From Pampus argenteus (taxonomy: Eukaryota; Chordata; Actinopteri; Scombriformes; Stromateidae), in assembly GCA_036937835.1 (NCBI GenBank), contig CM072874.1, positions 12,352,001 to 12,416,000 of the forward strand: a DNA stretch of 64,000 nucleotides. Direction: 5' to 3'. The translations under genes and the position numbers were made by a program. The notes beneath the pieces are model-generated. The model had not been told where the DNA came from and made no database searches. It saw only the letters and a list, made by a program, of their open reading frames with translations. Positions 21,912 through 36,900 of this stretch are shown here, piece after piece. Each line of letters opens with the position of its first letter. The first letter of the stretch is position 1.

Positions 21912-24900
21912 TCATCGTCTCCAAGATCGGCTCTCATACTCGTCGTCTTCATCATCATCCTCTTCCTCTTCTTCCTCCTCCTCCTCACCGGGCAAATACG
22001 AGCTTGTTTCCTTCTGTTTGGATGAAAAGATCACAAATCTAGTGTTGAGCTTGATGCATTTATGACATCAGAATGATTCCTGAACATATAAACTGATGAG
22101 ATAAAGTGTTTGTTCTCAGCGCTGTGTCACGTATTTGCTTGTCAATGCAACAGGGATTCAGTCAGATAGGAGCAGTTGTCTATTGTGTCGTGTGTGGTGA
22201 GTAACCTCCTCTTGGCACAACTGAACACAACATAAACATGTTACAATGTAACGAAGTTTAACATCCCTGACATGGCAACAACAAACAAATGGTCATTATA
22301 ATATTCACAAAGGAGGAATTTAATTCAGGGTTGTTTTTAGGGCAGCAAATAAACATTTTCATTATAGATGAATCTATCAATTATTATCTCGATTAGTTGT
22401 TCGGTATATAAAGTGACAGAAAATAGTAAAAATGTATCTCTCGTTGGAGCTCTAGTTTTACTCAACTGCGTTAGATTGTCGAGGTGTACCTAATAATGTG
22501 GGAAAAGTCAGTGCAGTCACAGGCTACTGGGGTTTCTAAAACATATTTAGTTAGTGACGTCTCTCAACAGGCTGATTAAGATCAAAAGTATTAAATTTTA
22601 ATCAGAAAGGCTTCTAGTGGCTCTGAGTGGATCAGCAGTCAGTAGGAATCTTCAAAATCACTTAAAATGTCCAATCTTGTCTTGTCTTCAACTAAATACA
22701 TTTTCAGAATGATTATCGCACACACACACACACACACTTCTAAAAAATTATACAGCACATATTACTGTGATGGGATCTGCCCTTAGGTCACAAAACTTGC
22801 TTGCATACAAGCATTCTCAAAAACACAACTCTATCCATGGTTGGAAAATACAGTATGAGGATTTCACCTGACAGTAATGCAGTTTTACTCTTAAGGGCTA
22901 AGATGCTCTTAGTACTGAGAGGCTTCCCCTGATTTTCCATTGGGAACTGCAGTGAAAAATTTACAAGGACTAGAAAGAAATGTACAAGTAAAATCTGTGA
23001 ATATAACTAAAACTTCCAAAAGTTTTCCCACTTAGAATTTCAAGTTGCACTGTGTATGAACTTCCTTTTCTGGTTTCTAGGTAGCTGACTGTTGCTAAAT
23101 GACAACACATAAAGCCATGTTGCAAATTTAGTACTCAGTGTGTCATACCGTATTGTCCTCGTCTTTAGCTTCTTCCTCCTCTGGTTCTGTTGTGACAGAG
23201 GGTGTCTTGGGCTTATACCAGGATATCTGCAGCACTCGACCTTTGAACTTAGCTCCCTGGTTGGCTGCCTAGAAACAAAACAAATATATTAGCTTTCAAT
23301 GACTTTACACTATTATACTATCATTGAAATAGTACATTTTTTAATGTTACTATTTCAACGATTTCATGTTGCTAAAAATGAGGAAAGCAGGACTGAAGAG
23401 GCGGGTCAGATATGGATCCCCGTGTGACTTACATTCTCTGCTTCGCTTCGTGTCTTAAAGGTCATGACAACGCTGTTGGCATCCTGATCACGGAGATCCT
23501 CGATTTCACCAAATTTCTAAGAAAAAGATCAGTGTGAATTTAAATTTAATTGCTCTATAATCAATTCAATTATATTGCCATGCCATGCCATGAGTTCAAC
23601 AGTGTAACTAAAAAAACAAGGAAATAAACAAACAAAAAAACCCCCCAAAAAAACCCCACATCAAATCATTGGAGGGCATCCTCAATCAATAATTGTATTA
23701 TTGCAGTTTGACCTCCTGCCCCGTTCTCACCACAAAGTGCGGCATTAGTTCTTCCTTCTCCTCCTGAGTGACCCCCAGAATAGCCAGGGCTCTGGGTCTG
23801 TGGTCGACAACCATGCGGTTCACAGCCCCGCCACGAGCCATCATCTCCCGACTTCGGCCCCTTCCGCGGCCTACGTGCATCACGCCGGGCTCCAGCGCCG
23901 TCTTCCCTCGGCCCCGACCGCGACCAACTGGAGGCCGAATGAGACCTAGCCGTATTGCCTAGAAGAAGACATGGAGGTTTAGTGTTATAAAGCAACTGCT
24001 GCTCCTCAACTCATACACACATGCACACAAATACATGGGCACCACCTGGTAGTGTTAAAAAAAACCCATTAGAAATAGATGCTCTGTGTGCACTGTACTG
24101 TGTTGTTATATTCTATGTTGTGTTTTTCTTTTGTTGTTGTGTTTTTCTTTTGTACTATTATTTTTGTTGGTGACACTGCAGAAGCGTCCCTCAATTTTCG
24201 TTCAAAATACAATGACAATAAAGATGATTCTGATTAACCAGACCGTGTGCCTTGCTGCACTTCTCAATGTGAAAACAAACATGCCAGGAAATTAGCAGTG
24301 AAAATCGTAGAAAATAAAAAAAAAGTATTACAGATTTCCTTTACTTCTGAGCTTAAACATTCCCTATATGCTCATCTCTGGTCTCCTCCTCTGTCTCTTT
24401 ACCATTAGCTGTCACTCCATTTTTAAAAGCGACATCGCCTCGCTTCCTAACCACTCAAAACCTCACAACCACTCTCTTGCAGTTGTCCCTTCATCACTTC
24501 TCCCTTTAATTGTCATCCCGCAATTTTCTTACAAGGAACAACAGCTCAAACTTTAATGAGGCAGGGCTCTAACAGTGTAAGACCTGTGTCTGATTTGGCT
24601 TCGTTAGTGGCCATTCCTCTGGGTTTGCTTAAGTGGCTGCAGTTTAGATTGCAGGAGGATGGATGGATGGAGGGTATGCATTTTTAACTACTAGCTAATT
24701 TAGGACCCACAAGGATAGAGAGAAAAAAAAAAACATGCTAGGCAGGGTGTTGCTAACAAAAGCCATGTTCTTGTTAGGCTGATCTTGTGACACAGCCAAA
24801 GGAAAAAAAAAAGACTTGGGCAAACTGACTATATATATATTTTTTGGCTTTATAGAGTCATGTACTTTTTTTTTCCAGTCGTGTGACATGTAAGAAATAA

Positions 24901-27900
24901 TATAATCAACTCAGACACTTTAAGATTCAAAATCTGGAGTATTTGCAAATACCTAATTCTACAGCATTTGGGGATTTTTCCCACAATAATCAAAGAAGGA
25001 ATACTATTCTCCAGTGCCTTTTTGTGGTCGACTATAATGGCATATATATGATGCTATATATGCCGATCATATATCAATAGGTGCATCAATTCATATAGTT
25101 TACTGTATCATAACATTTGTATATTTAATGATACTTCTGGAAAACATGACTTTTGATTTGAGATGCTTTTAGTTCACATCTTCTCATACAGTTTTAATGC
25201 TACCAAAATAACTCAAAAGTTATTCTTGCATAATCCTTTGTACGTCATATGACGTGTTATTGATAATCGTCATTTACTGCATTGACATTGACATATTTTT
25301 AGCCAGCGGAAACAAGCTGTAAACACAATACTGTATTACAATACTGTATTATCACCTTTTAAGTTTAAGTTGATATTGCAAACTTGTTAGTGAACAGTTG
25401 TGTATTTACACATTCAGCAAAATTACCATTTATTTGAAGTTGTATGACTGGCCACTCCTAGGAAAAATATAAAACTGCTAAATGCTATGTTCAACAGCTA
25501 GAGAATAACCAGAATTTGTCTGCTATATTGGTGCTGGGCTGGTAGTGTACAGTGGGTTTTACAGAGCTTTTGATTGGTGCTCTATGGTCATATACTGTGT
25601 GTGCATGTGTATTACCTCCACCTGTAGCTGTCCCAGTTTTCTCTTTAGATCTGTTGTGTCCTCTCCAGAGCTCATCTTCTTGTGAAAGTCTAGCTCAACA
25701 TCCAGCAATTCCTTCTGGGCCTGGTCAAATAATGTACAAAATTAGAAATTGTTATGTTTACTTAATGCAGAGGACAATGAAGAACAGAGATTTAAAACAG
25801 AGATTGGTTTACAAATAAGGCTGAAAACAGTCAGATCAACTTGCAGCCTTGGCGAGTTAAAATGTTGTGCATTTTCTGCCAAATGTGGTCAATGAATGAA
25901 AAGTATAAAGCAAGCTGATAGGGTGTATTTTGAGCATTAATATCTACCCACCCTATTTACCCACAGTATCTCTAGGGCAAGTAATAAGAAGAAATGTGTT
26001 TGATTGATGGCAAAACAGGTCATCATTTTTCCCTGCCATAAAGGGCCCAAACTTACATCAGTCTTGGTCTTAGTCTGGTTGTGGTTGGGTTTGGCACTGG
26101 AGACCTGGGAGGCTGGGTTCATTTCATTCTGCAGCTGGGCGATCTTTTCCGTCAGCTCCTTCAGTGTCTTCATGATGTTGGCTCTTTCCTCAGGTTTCAT
26201 TCCTCGATTCTTTTCCAGACGGTTTATCAGCGCCTGGAAAAAGAAGGACAAGCAGTGAGAGAGAGAGAAAGGGATGATAGAGCATGGGTAAAAAGAAAGG
26301 ATGAGAAGAAGAATTTCAACAGTTGAAGAGAGAAATTGGAAAGGTTCTTACCTTCTGACACTCAATCTGTGTCTTTAACATCTCTTGCTTCTTTTTTCTC
26401 ATGTCCTGCTGGAGTTTTAATGCCTCCTATAATAATAAATAAATAATATACATGTAATGAGGTTTAAATACATAATTCATCTGTGTGGGCATTTTATTTT
26501 CTAAAACCTTACAGTAAATTGTAGCCTAATTATCATTGGTGGCCACAGACACAAAAAAAAATAGCTGACTCTGCTGTTTTCATACCAGTCATAATATATA
26601 TATTAAAACACTGAGCAACATGCCTGTTTCTTCTTGAGGACTTCCTGTGCTTCTAGTGCTTTTCCTGTTTTCCCAAGGCTCTTTGAGGATGACTTGAGCG
26701 GTGTGGAAGTGTAGGGGCCCTTCTGGGTGTTTGTCTGTGCAGGCGCCACCTAAGCGAGCGAGAGCGAGAGCGAGACACACACACATTTAGGTAATCAGAA
26801 TCAGCTTGTAGGCAGACACATACGAAAGAACTTGCTCATAAATCACATGTCATATCTGCATAAATCATATTAATTCTCACATTACTTCTGACGTGAGTGT
26901 GGTTCTACATATTCCACCTACACTGTTCAGCTTTGACTAGTGCAGTAGCACCAATGACTGACAGACAAATCTCTCTCCGTTGTCTAGAGAAACAGTACCT
27001 ATTATACTGAGAAAATAGCCATAAACACACCATTACACATCTACAAAAGAACAGACATATGTATAATATGATAATTAAAACCGATGCAAAGTTGGATCAT
27101 ATCATCACTATTATTGTCTTTTTTTTTTTTTTAAAGCACTGAAACATTTATAAAAAACCTCTAAAATCACTCCTGCAGGATGTGTTTGTTGTTAATGTTT
27201 CATATAGTGAAAAGAAATCTACCAAAAAATGATTTGGTCAGTTTATTAATTAATTTCACTTTTCATGGATTGACATATAGTTTACTGAAGAAATCAACAA
27301 GATCATGTTAAAATAAATATTTTTTCTTAAAACGGCTATTTCACCCAGGTCTGACACACTCATGCACAGAGATAAATACGTACATTGACTGTTTCTGTGT
27401 TTGGGTTCAGGATGTCTGGCTTGGTTGTAACTGTGGTTCCAGCTGCTGCTGGCAGGCGATGCTTGGGCACAGTCTTGTTCAACACATAGGCAGCTGGATT
27501 GTGCTGCTTGGTACCCTAGAAATAGAAGTACAGGGAGAAAAAACTAAATACGATGTAGGGTTTCAGAAACAGTAAGACTAAAGGATCTACTCAGGAGGCA
27601 CACATCTGACTGATGATCTGTTTGTTTTTATGCATGTTACTATAATAATTATGTATTGGGCTCAGAGTGCTGCCAAAATGCACTACACTCAATACTGAAC
27701 ACATCCTTCTAAAGACACAAATCAAATACTGAAGCAGCTCTGCTACCATGCTGATTTTTCTATATAGACACAATGTAAAAGATTAGTATGAAAAGATGGA
27801 ATAACTTATGTATGTTTCAGCTCCTCATACCGTATGCACACTGCTGTGCTGCAGCCCATGGTTGGGCGCTGCCCCGGCCCCCTGGCTCCCTGAGCTCTGC

Positions 27901-30900
27901 TCCTGCTGCTGAAGCCCTGTGGTGTTGGTTCCAGACTCGCGGTGCCAGTACACATGGATGAAGCGGTTGTTGAGGACCGCCTCTGTACTTGATATGGCCC
28001 GTCTGGCTTCTTCGTTTTTTGTGTACTGGATCAATGCTGCCTCTGGGTCTCCACCAAACACTACCTGGATGGTGAGTAGAGCGTGTAGATTTGGTGTGTA
28101 TGTGTGAAACAAATTTTTTTGCAGAGCTGAACCTAATGAGCCTGGTGCTAGACATTAAGATACACATTTTTGTGTCATTCAATAACACAATACTCCAACC
28201 AGTGGATCGTTTAACATATAGCATTTACATTTAATTATGTTTAAAGAAATTCAGTCTGAGACTGAGACTCAGACTGTGTATAGCACTGCTAGTGAAGTTG
28301 TGTTGAGTGTAAAACAGTATGTCAGCCAGATACAGTAAATGTGACTTCATGTTACACTTTGTCCTGCAACTAGTGTTAATTCTCACACTTCCAATACTTC
28401 TACCTACCATTACCAAACTTGCCTACACTCAGTTTTCCAAGTAATGTCACAATGATCTCTTCAACAATGGACATCATAGCCCTTTGTACTTTGTTACAAA
28501 TGATGAATTTTACCTGGATATTGACGATGGTTCCAAACTTGCTGAAGTGCTCATTGAGCTTGGTGATGTTGTTGAGTTCACGTGGGATCTTGCGCACCTC
28601 GAGCTTGGTGTTCACATAGTGATTCCTCTTGGGAAAACTGCTCTTATGTTGGTTGTTAAAGTTCGGCCTAAAACAAAGAACAAAAGAGTGCGTATGTTTG
28701 CTATGGCATTAACCTCATTCTTTAATTTCTTCAATTAATTTCCTCACAAATCAAGGAATCTGTTCAGTGACTTTGATCACCTCGAGATCTCCTTGTATTC
28801 TATTTCTGTAGTAAGTCAAATTTAAATATGTTATCTTGGAGTGGAACTATTCAAATATGTGTAAAACTTTTACTTTTCCATCCATGGTTTTTTAGCTGCT
28901 GGTCCCTCAGCTGTACTAGATGCCATGGTTCTCTTCCTGCTGTCCTGCTCCGTGTTGAAACGGGATACATTACTTCCAGGAGCGCTGGCTGTAGTGGCAG
29001 GCTCTGTCTGGATTACTATGTTGGCAGCTAAAAGATGCACACCAGAGACACAGACACAAAAAAACAACAATGAGTACAAGCTTTATCATTGTACTATATT
29101 GACCACAAATCTGTACATCATCATATAGAACATGCATGTTTGATCCTGCTTCCAATTAATTTGAAATAAGTGTTAACACTATTAACTTACACTCTTTTTA
29201 AACTAGACAAGCAGTCAGACTTTTCTACTCAAATAACATCAGTCTGACACCACTCACTGCACAGTGTGAGTACTAAGAAGGCTAATACTTTCTACCTCTG
29301 GAGCCTTGTCCTTCGTTGGAGGTGAGGCCAATGAGGTTGGAGCGCTGGCTCTGCACACGCGGAATGAACTGACGGTATGGGTTACGACCTGCTACCGTCA
29401 GGCCTGGGGACTCTGGATTATAGCCCTCTGGATCATAGTTATCTGATGTGTAAAAAATAAACATGCACAAAAGCACACAAATATGTTGTTAGAGTGAATA
29501 CGAAACAATTTTCCAGCACTCATAAAAATTCACAGAGACAATAGAATTACACCATAAAACCGAGCAGGGCTACATGATTAAATACTGCTTGGCAATCAAC
29601 AACTTATCAAGCACACAACAATCTGTAAATCAATAAAATGTGGCGAGTATAAATTTGTCCAATGTGGTATATATGTAATACTGACAAATATAGACAATAA
29701 ATTAATAAATGAAACTTGATAATGAAGATAATAAAATGGCACATCGTAAGGCCGTATCCTGAGCCACAGCTGACTGACACAAAGCAAATCTAAAAAAATC
29801 TGAATTTTTATGACAGTTTTAAATTTTTACTCAAGTTTAATTAAGATTTTTAAAAAAAAGCAAAATAGACCCACTCTGTTTTAAGTAAGCCCTAGTTTTT
29901 CTGTGTAAATGAAATTATTCATGAGCAGAATTATGGGAAAAGCACTCAACACAAAGCTTAAGACTTAGCAGAGTTGATGTTAATTGCTCAGATCTACTTT
30001 GTCTCTTAGGTTAAGAAACAGTGCTGCCCTCTGGCCAACAGCTGTTACTGCAGCATTAAGAGAGATATACATCATTACAGGGATACACAACGTCACACAC
30101 AGGCCAACTTAAAATGTACAGAAAATAAAAACACAAAGTACTTAAAAGTCCACAAAAAGAAAATTAGCTCTCATTGACATTGTAGTTCAACTTTATTACG
30201 TTCTATCTACTATAATTAACTGAACACAGGAAAACTAATAGAGCAGAAAAAAAATGAGCAAAATGGAAAAATCAAACGAAAAGCCAAAGCATGTCGCTTC
30301 CAAACATACTGTCCCGATCGAAATAGGAGACGCATTGCTGCTTACATTCAGACTGGACATATTGGGGACGAAGTGACACAGATGAGGACGAGCAGGGAGG
30401 AGGTGGAGGAGGAGGAAGAGTAGGCGGCATCCCCACACCAGGTGGTCCAATAGGAGCAGAAGAAGCGATTGCTGATTGGTGGTTGGGGGTATCAATTCCA
30501 CTGGTTGCTATCAGTGGGGGTCCTGAGGGAGACACAAGCCCAAGCTAATGTCTCAGGTATATCGCAGGCATGACATGGCAAATTCTGAACTGTTAACTTC
30601 ATTCATCCCACACAGGTGGCTTAAATACGACAGTCAAGGTGGCAGAAAGTGGAAGTATCTGTTCAATGCTTCAACTTCACAATAAACAAAATACTTTGCA
30701 TCCGATTTATAGCAAAATGGGGAAACAAACTTCACAGGAAGAATGCCAAATGTTCAAAGTAACAGGCAAAAGATCAGTGGCAGAAGCACAGTGAGGCATG
30801 TCACGACAGTAAAGCCTCCTTCACACACGCACTGCAACCCTGATGTTGTACGGAGCCGTGTATGTGAGAAAGCAAATGTCTAAATCATTCGCACCGGACA

Positions 30901-33900
30901 TCAAACAGACTTTACTCTGCAAGCACCCGAGTACAAAGTCTGTAATGCCTGATGGAAAAATTCACAGTGAGCGAGCGACTGGGCGTGTTTATGACCTTTC
31001 TATTATCAGGCATATAGGAAACGAAAGACAGACCAGCTGATGGAGGCTACTCGAGCAGATGACAAATCGTTACGTTACTGTACTGTAAATGAAATAAAAG
31101 CTTTGCTAATAAAAAAAACAATAAGAAATAATAATAAATAAATAATAATTTTCACTGCAAGGTAAAATACGTTTTTAGGCTACCTGTAGGTGTAGTTTTT
31201 CCCCAAAAATGCACTAAGAGCCTGTCATCTGCAGCTCTTTGTCAAACATCTCACTGTGGCTGAACTATATAACTGAAATATCCAGATGTTGTTGTGTTGA
31301 CTTGTTTTTATTGAACACTGCATAAATCTATGCATTTCATTTCCTATAACCTCTTCACAATAAAAGCCTCATGGGTATACGCTCAACTCAAGTTACATAA
31401 TTGATGAACAGGTGTTGTGGCGTAGTATGTTGCAATTCAGTCCAGTATTGTTGTAGATTGGCACCGGGTTTTGGTATGCAACCCTACCAATTACTGAAAA
31501 ATAATTCTTAGTCAGTCAGCTATAGACACAGTTGTGAATCCATTTCACAATAAATTAAGGACTACTAGAATTTCTGATCTGTATGCCACTACACAATAAA
31601 CATATTCAAATAATTAATTCATTTAAATATAAATACAATGTTAGACTTAATTAGAAGCCGGAAAATGGTCAAAGAAATGTACATTTCAAAACATCAACAA
31701 CTCCGAGCAAATTGAGAAATTGACAAGGGAGCAAATTACAAGAGATGCAGAGGCAAAATGTGTCTCATGGGGTCACCAGGTACTTAGGAGCAGAAAAACC
31801 AAAGTTGTTTTTTCCCCCCACTGCTGAGAGACATTTTGTCCCAGCTGTAGAAATCAAAAGTCACTGATCGTGTATACCTTTATACAAGGCACTAAGAATT
31901 ACCACACACTATTATAAAATTGCACATGCAATACATGCAATTTCTAAAAGTTGCAGTTCTACTTACCAGTCATGGGGAAGACGCCCGGTGGTGGTGGCTG
32001 GCCGTAAGGTGGCATCGGAGGTATCCTGAGGGAAGGGGGTGGCTCAGTGATTGGGGGCATGGGCAGGCCGGCGGGGGGCATAACAGGTGGGGGCGGGAAA
32101 GGAATCATGCTCGGAAGATTGACATCATCGACGATGAGAGGGTCATTGCCGTGGTCAAAAGGGCAAAGGTCACCACGGACACAAAATCCTTTTTCTGTGC
32201 GAGAAGAAGAAACAAATGTCATAAAATGCTCTTTCAAATACTGTATTTTTATATTTATTTTAGAAGTCTAGGACATCATAAACAAACAAGACAAATCTTT
32301 TTCTCCAGATGCTCTTGAATATGCATTCATAACCTAATTCTTCAAAACCTCCAGGTGATCAAGTACAGATTCGGAGAACAATATGGTAAAAATGAGACGA
32401 AATGATCAGATAAACAAAACAAATGGCTATCCAGGTTTAGGCAGACAGTGCATGTATTTACCCCACAGTCTCATTAACAAACTGAATCCTTAGTGGCTTA
32501 GTGAGCACTGTGGCAAATAGTTTGCTTCAGGGACAGACGGTAAGTTTAAACCTTCTTGTGTCTCTGGAGAGGTGGGTGAGAGACTGCTTGCTTTCCTGGG
32601 TTTCACTGGGGATAAGAGCAGGAGCGCTTCACAGTGGTCATTAGTGATGACACTAAACAAGGCAATCAATAACCCTCATCGGAAGATAATTGTAGAGTTT
32701 ACACAATGGCCAGAGCAAACTTTATAATGGCCACATCATATTAACAGACAAAAAGCCTCTAAGAAGAAAGAAGGAATGTTTGAGCAAAAAATTGATAGAA
32801 ATTAGGTTTCAACGATAAAGAGGATTCACTCTGTTCTTACCATCATAATCCCTGCAACGCTGTTTGAGTGAAGTATTCTTGTTGCTGAATGGCTTGCTGA
32901 CACCATCTTGCCTCTGTGCGCTATAGTAGCCAGACCAGCTGTCTGTAGTGCTATCAGGCATGTGAGCCGGTGTTGCTACAGGAATGCCTCCCGAGACTCC
33001 AGCAGAGGACGATGAGGAAAAGGGGTGCGTAGGTGTGGGCAGGGGCAGAAGAGGCAACGGGTGCTGCTGCTGGGAGCCGGTTGTGGTAGAAGAATTGTAG
33101 CCATCGGTATCCTTCCGTTCTACCTCAAACTTTGACTTGAAGTCTGTTAATGAAAACCAAAAACAGACAGGTAGTATCAGGCCACAGTAGATCAGCAGAA
33201 ATACAAAAAATGTAACTTAAGCTTTTTAAAAACAAGTACTTCACTTATTGTGCCAAACACTTAAGAGATGCAGATTAACCTTGAGAGTAATAAGACCAAT
33301 TCCAGCCCATGTTGTTAAATTCCCACTGAGGTACGTGTAAAGCTGTCCACATTGTTCCTGATCGATAACAACTTCCAGCAACACTGACAAACAATAATAC
33401 AATCAGCTACATCCAGCACTGCGTTCGGTCTCTTCTCAACCAGCTCAAGCACCTCTGAGTGCTTCACATCCAGGTTGTCTCCAGCAGCACTTCTGCATCA
33501 TTAATGCACAATTAGAGAGGAGCATCAGGAGCTTCTACACTCCTGGGTCCACTCCCCTGTGCTGTTGTTGTTGCTTGTGGGTGTGTAACTTTTTTACCTC
33601 TGCCTCCTCTGTGCTCCCTGTCCCTGCTCTTTCCTCGACTGCCACTCCTGCTGCGGCTTCGGCTGCGGCTGTAGCTCCTCCCACGGGGGCTGCCCCTGCG
33701 CCGCTCATGGCGCTCTCGCTCGCGGTGGGAGTCGCTGCCGCTTTTCCGATCAAAGTCACGGCGCTTGCGCTCATCTCGCCTCCTTTCATCACGGCTTCTG
33801 TGTGGTTGAGGAGTTAGAGGGAACACATTTGAATTACTATTTTTAATGCCTGTTTTAAATGCAACAGTCAGACATGCATATCCAGGGTTCCGTCAAGTTG

Positions 33901-36900
33901 TTTTTATAATTAATTTAATTTCCCTTGTTTCTCTTGATTTGATCATATAAAAAAGGTTTCCTCACTTTCAGACCTGCTGCAAAGCACTATGTTTTTATTT
34001 CTAGAGGCAAAATCCCCTTCCTTCACTGGGAGGGTTTTTAATGATGTAATTTGGTGACAAATGACATTTATTTAGTAGTGAGTGTGACAATGTTGTTTAT
34101 CTGGCTTGACTCTACAAGATATACATATATTAAGTAGCTCAACAACTATTGTACTGTCTGAGCTTTTAGGACTAGGTGTGTTATAAACAAGGGACAGGCT
34201 ACTGGACACCGGGGACATCGTCAAGCTAAAAGCAAGATTCATGGGATTTGAAACTAACCATGCAAATACCCACACCCCCACATAAAATCTCTATGCAAAT
34301 AGACCATGCAAAATGAAGGGTTTTTAAATCAGCAGTAAGAAATAAAGGGTCTGTGTTTTGGAAATTTCAACATGAGACAGGGGTTAGGATGTTCTACAGT
34401 TCACATGTCTGAATAGTAAATGCACATGCCTAATTCTTGGTCATTAAGCTGAGGTGAAATATTTCCCTAGAGGCACATCCATACCTGGACTCATTGAAGT
34501 CAGAGCGGTTTCTCAGAGGACTTCTCCTTCGCCTGTTTTCTCTGTCCTCCTCTGGAGTTTCAGCCTTGAGGGAAAAAACATTACAACTTAAAACTTTCAT
34601 GTTTAAAAACAGCAGGATATTTTGAAACACAAAGATTCCTCTCAGTCTGAACAAAGTATTGGTTTAAGTCAAGATACTTGTAAAAATGCTGTATCCTATA
34701 AGATAGACAATACAATGTTTATTAAATTATTTAATCCAAAGCCTCATACGGCATTTTTTATGTTTTGCTCCATCTACAAATCTGCTTTAAAAGTTGCATT
34801 AATATGTATAATATGTTGCAAGTCTGATAAACTATTCATTTTCAGAGACCAAATGTAGCCAATAAATTTCTCACTAACTCTTCTTACCTCCACAACATCA
34901 GATTTGACTGCAGATGGTTTTATCTCCTCTTTAGGAACTTCCTTGGCAGAAGGATTTCCAAGGTAGTTCTTGGATGTCAGACATTCAAAAAGTTTATCGA
35001 CAAATCCCATTGTCTCTGCAATGACAAAATTAATCATTTGAATAGGTTTCTTTCACTGGGATTATGTACAGTTTTGCTGATCCTCTGTCAAATAGCAAAT
35101 TATGCCCAAGGCATGGTGTGTACTTTCATTGGTCCTGGATCATGCAACACTAAATATTTCTCTGCTCCTGAAAGCACTTTTCCACAGTCTAATAAACACT
35201 AAACAAGTAGGCCAAATATAGAAACAGCCCAGAGATGAAATAGGGAAAAATGATGAATGAATGCTTGATAAAAATTTGAGATAATAGGACAGAATTTCAA
35301 TCAACAGCTGTTTTGGGGAAAAAGGACACAGATGATTTCCAGTTTTAGAACCCAGAATTTTCTGCAGTGGTCTCAACAACACCATCAAACCACTAAACAC
35401 ACACTGTGATCCATACTGTAAAATAAAAATAAAAGTAAAGCCATTTAAACAGAGCAAGGAGCAAACAAATCTATTGCTGCTTTAAAATGATGCAGGCTTG
35501 TTGAATGCAAACTACATACTGACCATCACAGTATTATTTGTCATGTTATTTGAACCCACTTTTAACAGCATTAAGTGTTTTGACGTGAAGTCAGTTCAGT
35601 TTCTGGTGTGCGTTACCTAACTTGTGAAAGCCAATATGCCTAATCAAATTTCCAAAACTCAATCTTGAATTGTTTACGATCAACAAGTTTAATTTGAAAC
35701 TCTTTTTCTAACCTGATCCTCCTAAATCAAGCTGAAATCATGCAAAATAATCAGTTCATTGAGTGGTCTCAAGAGGATTTGTGACATAACTGCCTCAATT
35801 TTCTGTGTGATGTAGTCATGAGAAGAGGAAACTGCATCCTTTTCTTCAGTTTGGAAAATGATGAATATTACTGCTGGAAGAATACCTTCTGCACAACCTT
35901 CAGACAAGCTTCCTGTGGAGTTCATACCTTTTTGTAGGAAAACATCAAGCTGATCAGCACAGAGTGCTTTTAGCTCCTTCTCTGGTTTGTCCTTCTTCAC
36001 AAGCGCCACCACATAGTTGGCTAATGCAGAGGGGTCAGCATCACATCTGTAAATTAAAATACATTCACAGTGTCTTACATTAACAATATAATGCACAAGG
36101 AAAAATCAATAAAGCTTTTGCCAAACCATGTACAGACTGACCAAAGGAGGAAAAGCTATGATAAAAATGTGGCTATGTCCAGTTGATCATGCATGCTTAT
36201 GATTTCAAAACAATTGTTGTTACTCAGTGTCAAGTGAGACCTCCAACAATGCCTGCAGGGCAAAACATTCTAAAAAAAATAAAAATAAAAATATATATAT
36301 ATAACAAAAACACAGAAATAATCTTCCAATCTTTGAAACTGAATTTAAAAGATTTACTACCATATTTTCTACTTCTCTAAAACATTGATGCTAAGACATC
36401 ATGCCAAACATCTTGTTGGCCAGCATGTGCTGGGATTATTACACCAACGTTACAAACACACAAAGCACCGGAAAAGCACTCAACAGCTCCAAACATGTAA
36501 TTATATGAGACAGTGGGTGACTGTTACTGCCTCACATAAACAGTGCCTGTATGTGACACCACCTAATCTATTCAATGTTTTATAACTTCATCAACTCCTC
36601 TTTGATTACTTTGCTATATATATATTCATTAGGGATGCACAATATATATGACCAATTAATTACTGGCAGATAATATGAATTTTATATTATTAAGTATTAT
36701 TCTGATACATTATAGCCAATAATACGAGGCTTCCTTGATTACATAGCAAGTTACATTGACTTAACAAGTGTAATAGTGTTGTCTTGCTCAAGACGTCAAA
36801 CTGCTGCATCTGGGTAAAGACACTCAGTGTAGACTAGAGAGCCAAACATGTCAACGCCGGCGAAGACGTTCTTCACAGTTTCAGAGGAAGACAACATGAC

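Noticed and set aside
24086..24295. Hydrophobic 69-residue frame in rbm27 intron 17
   Set aside because: T-rich intronic sequence without coding features.
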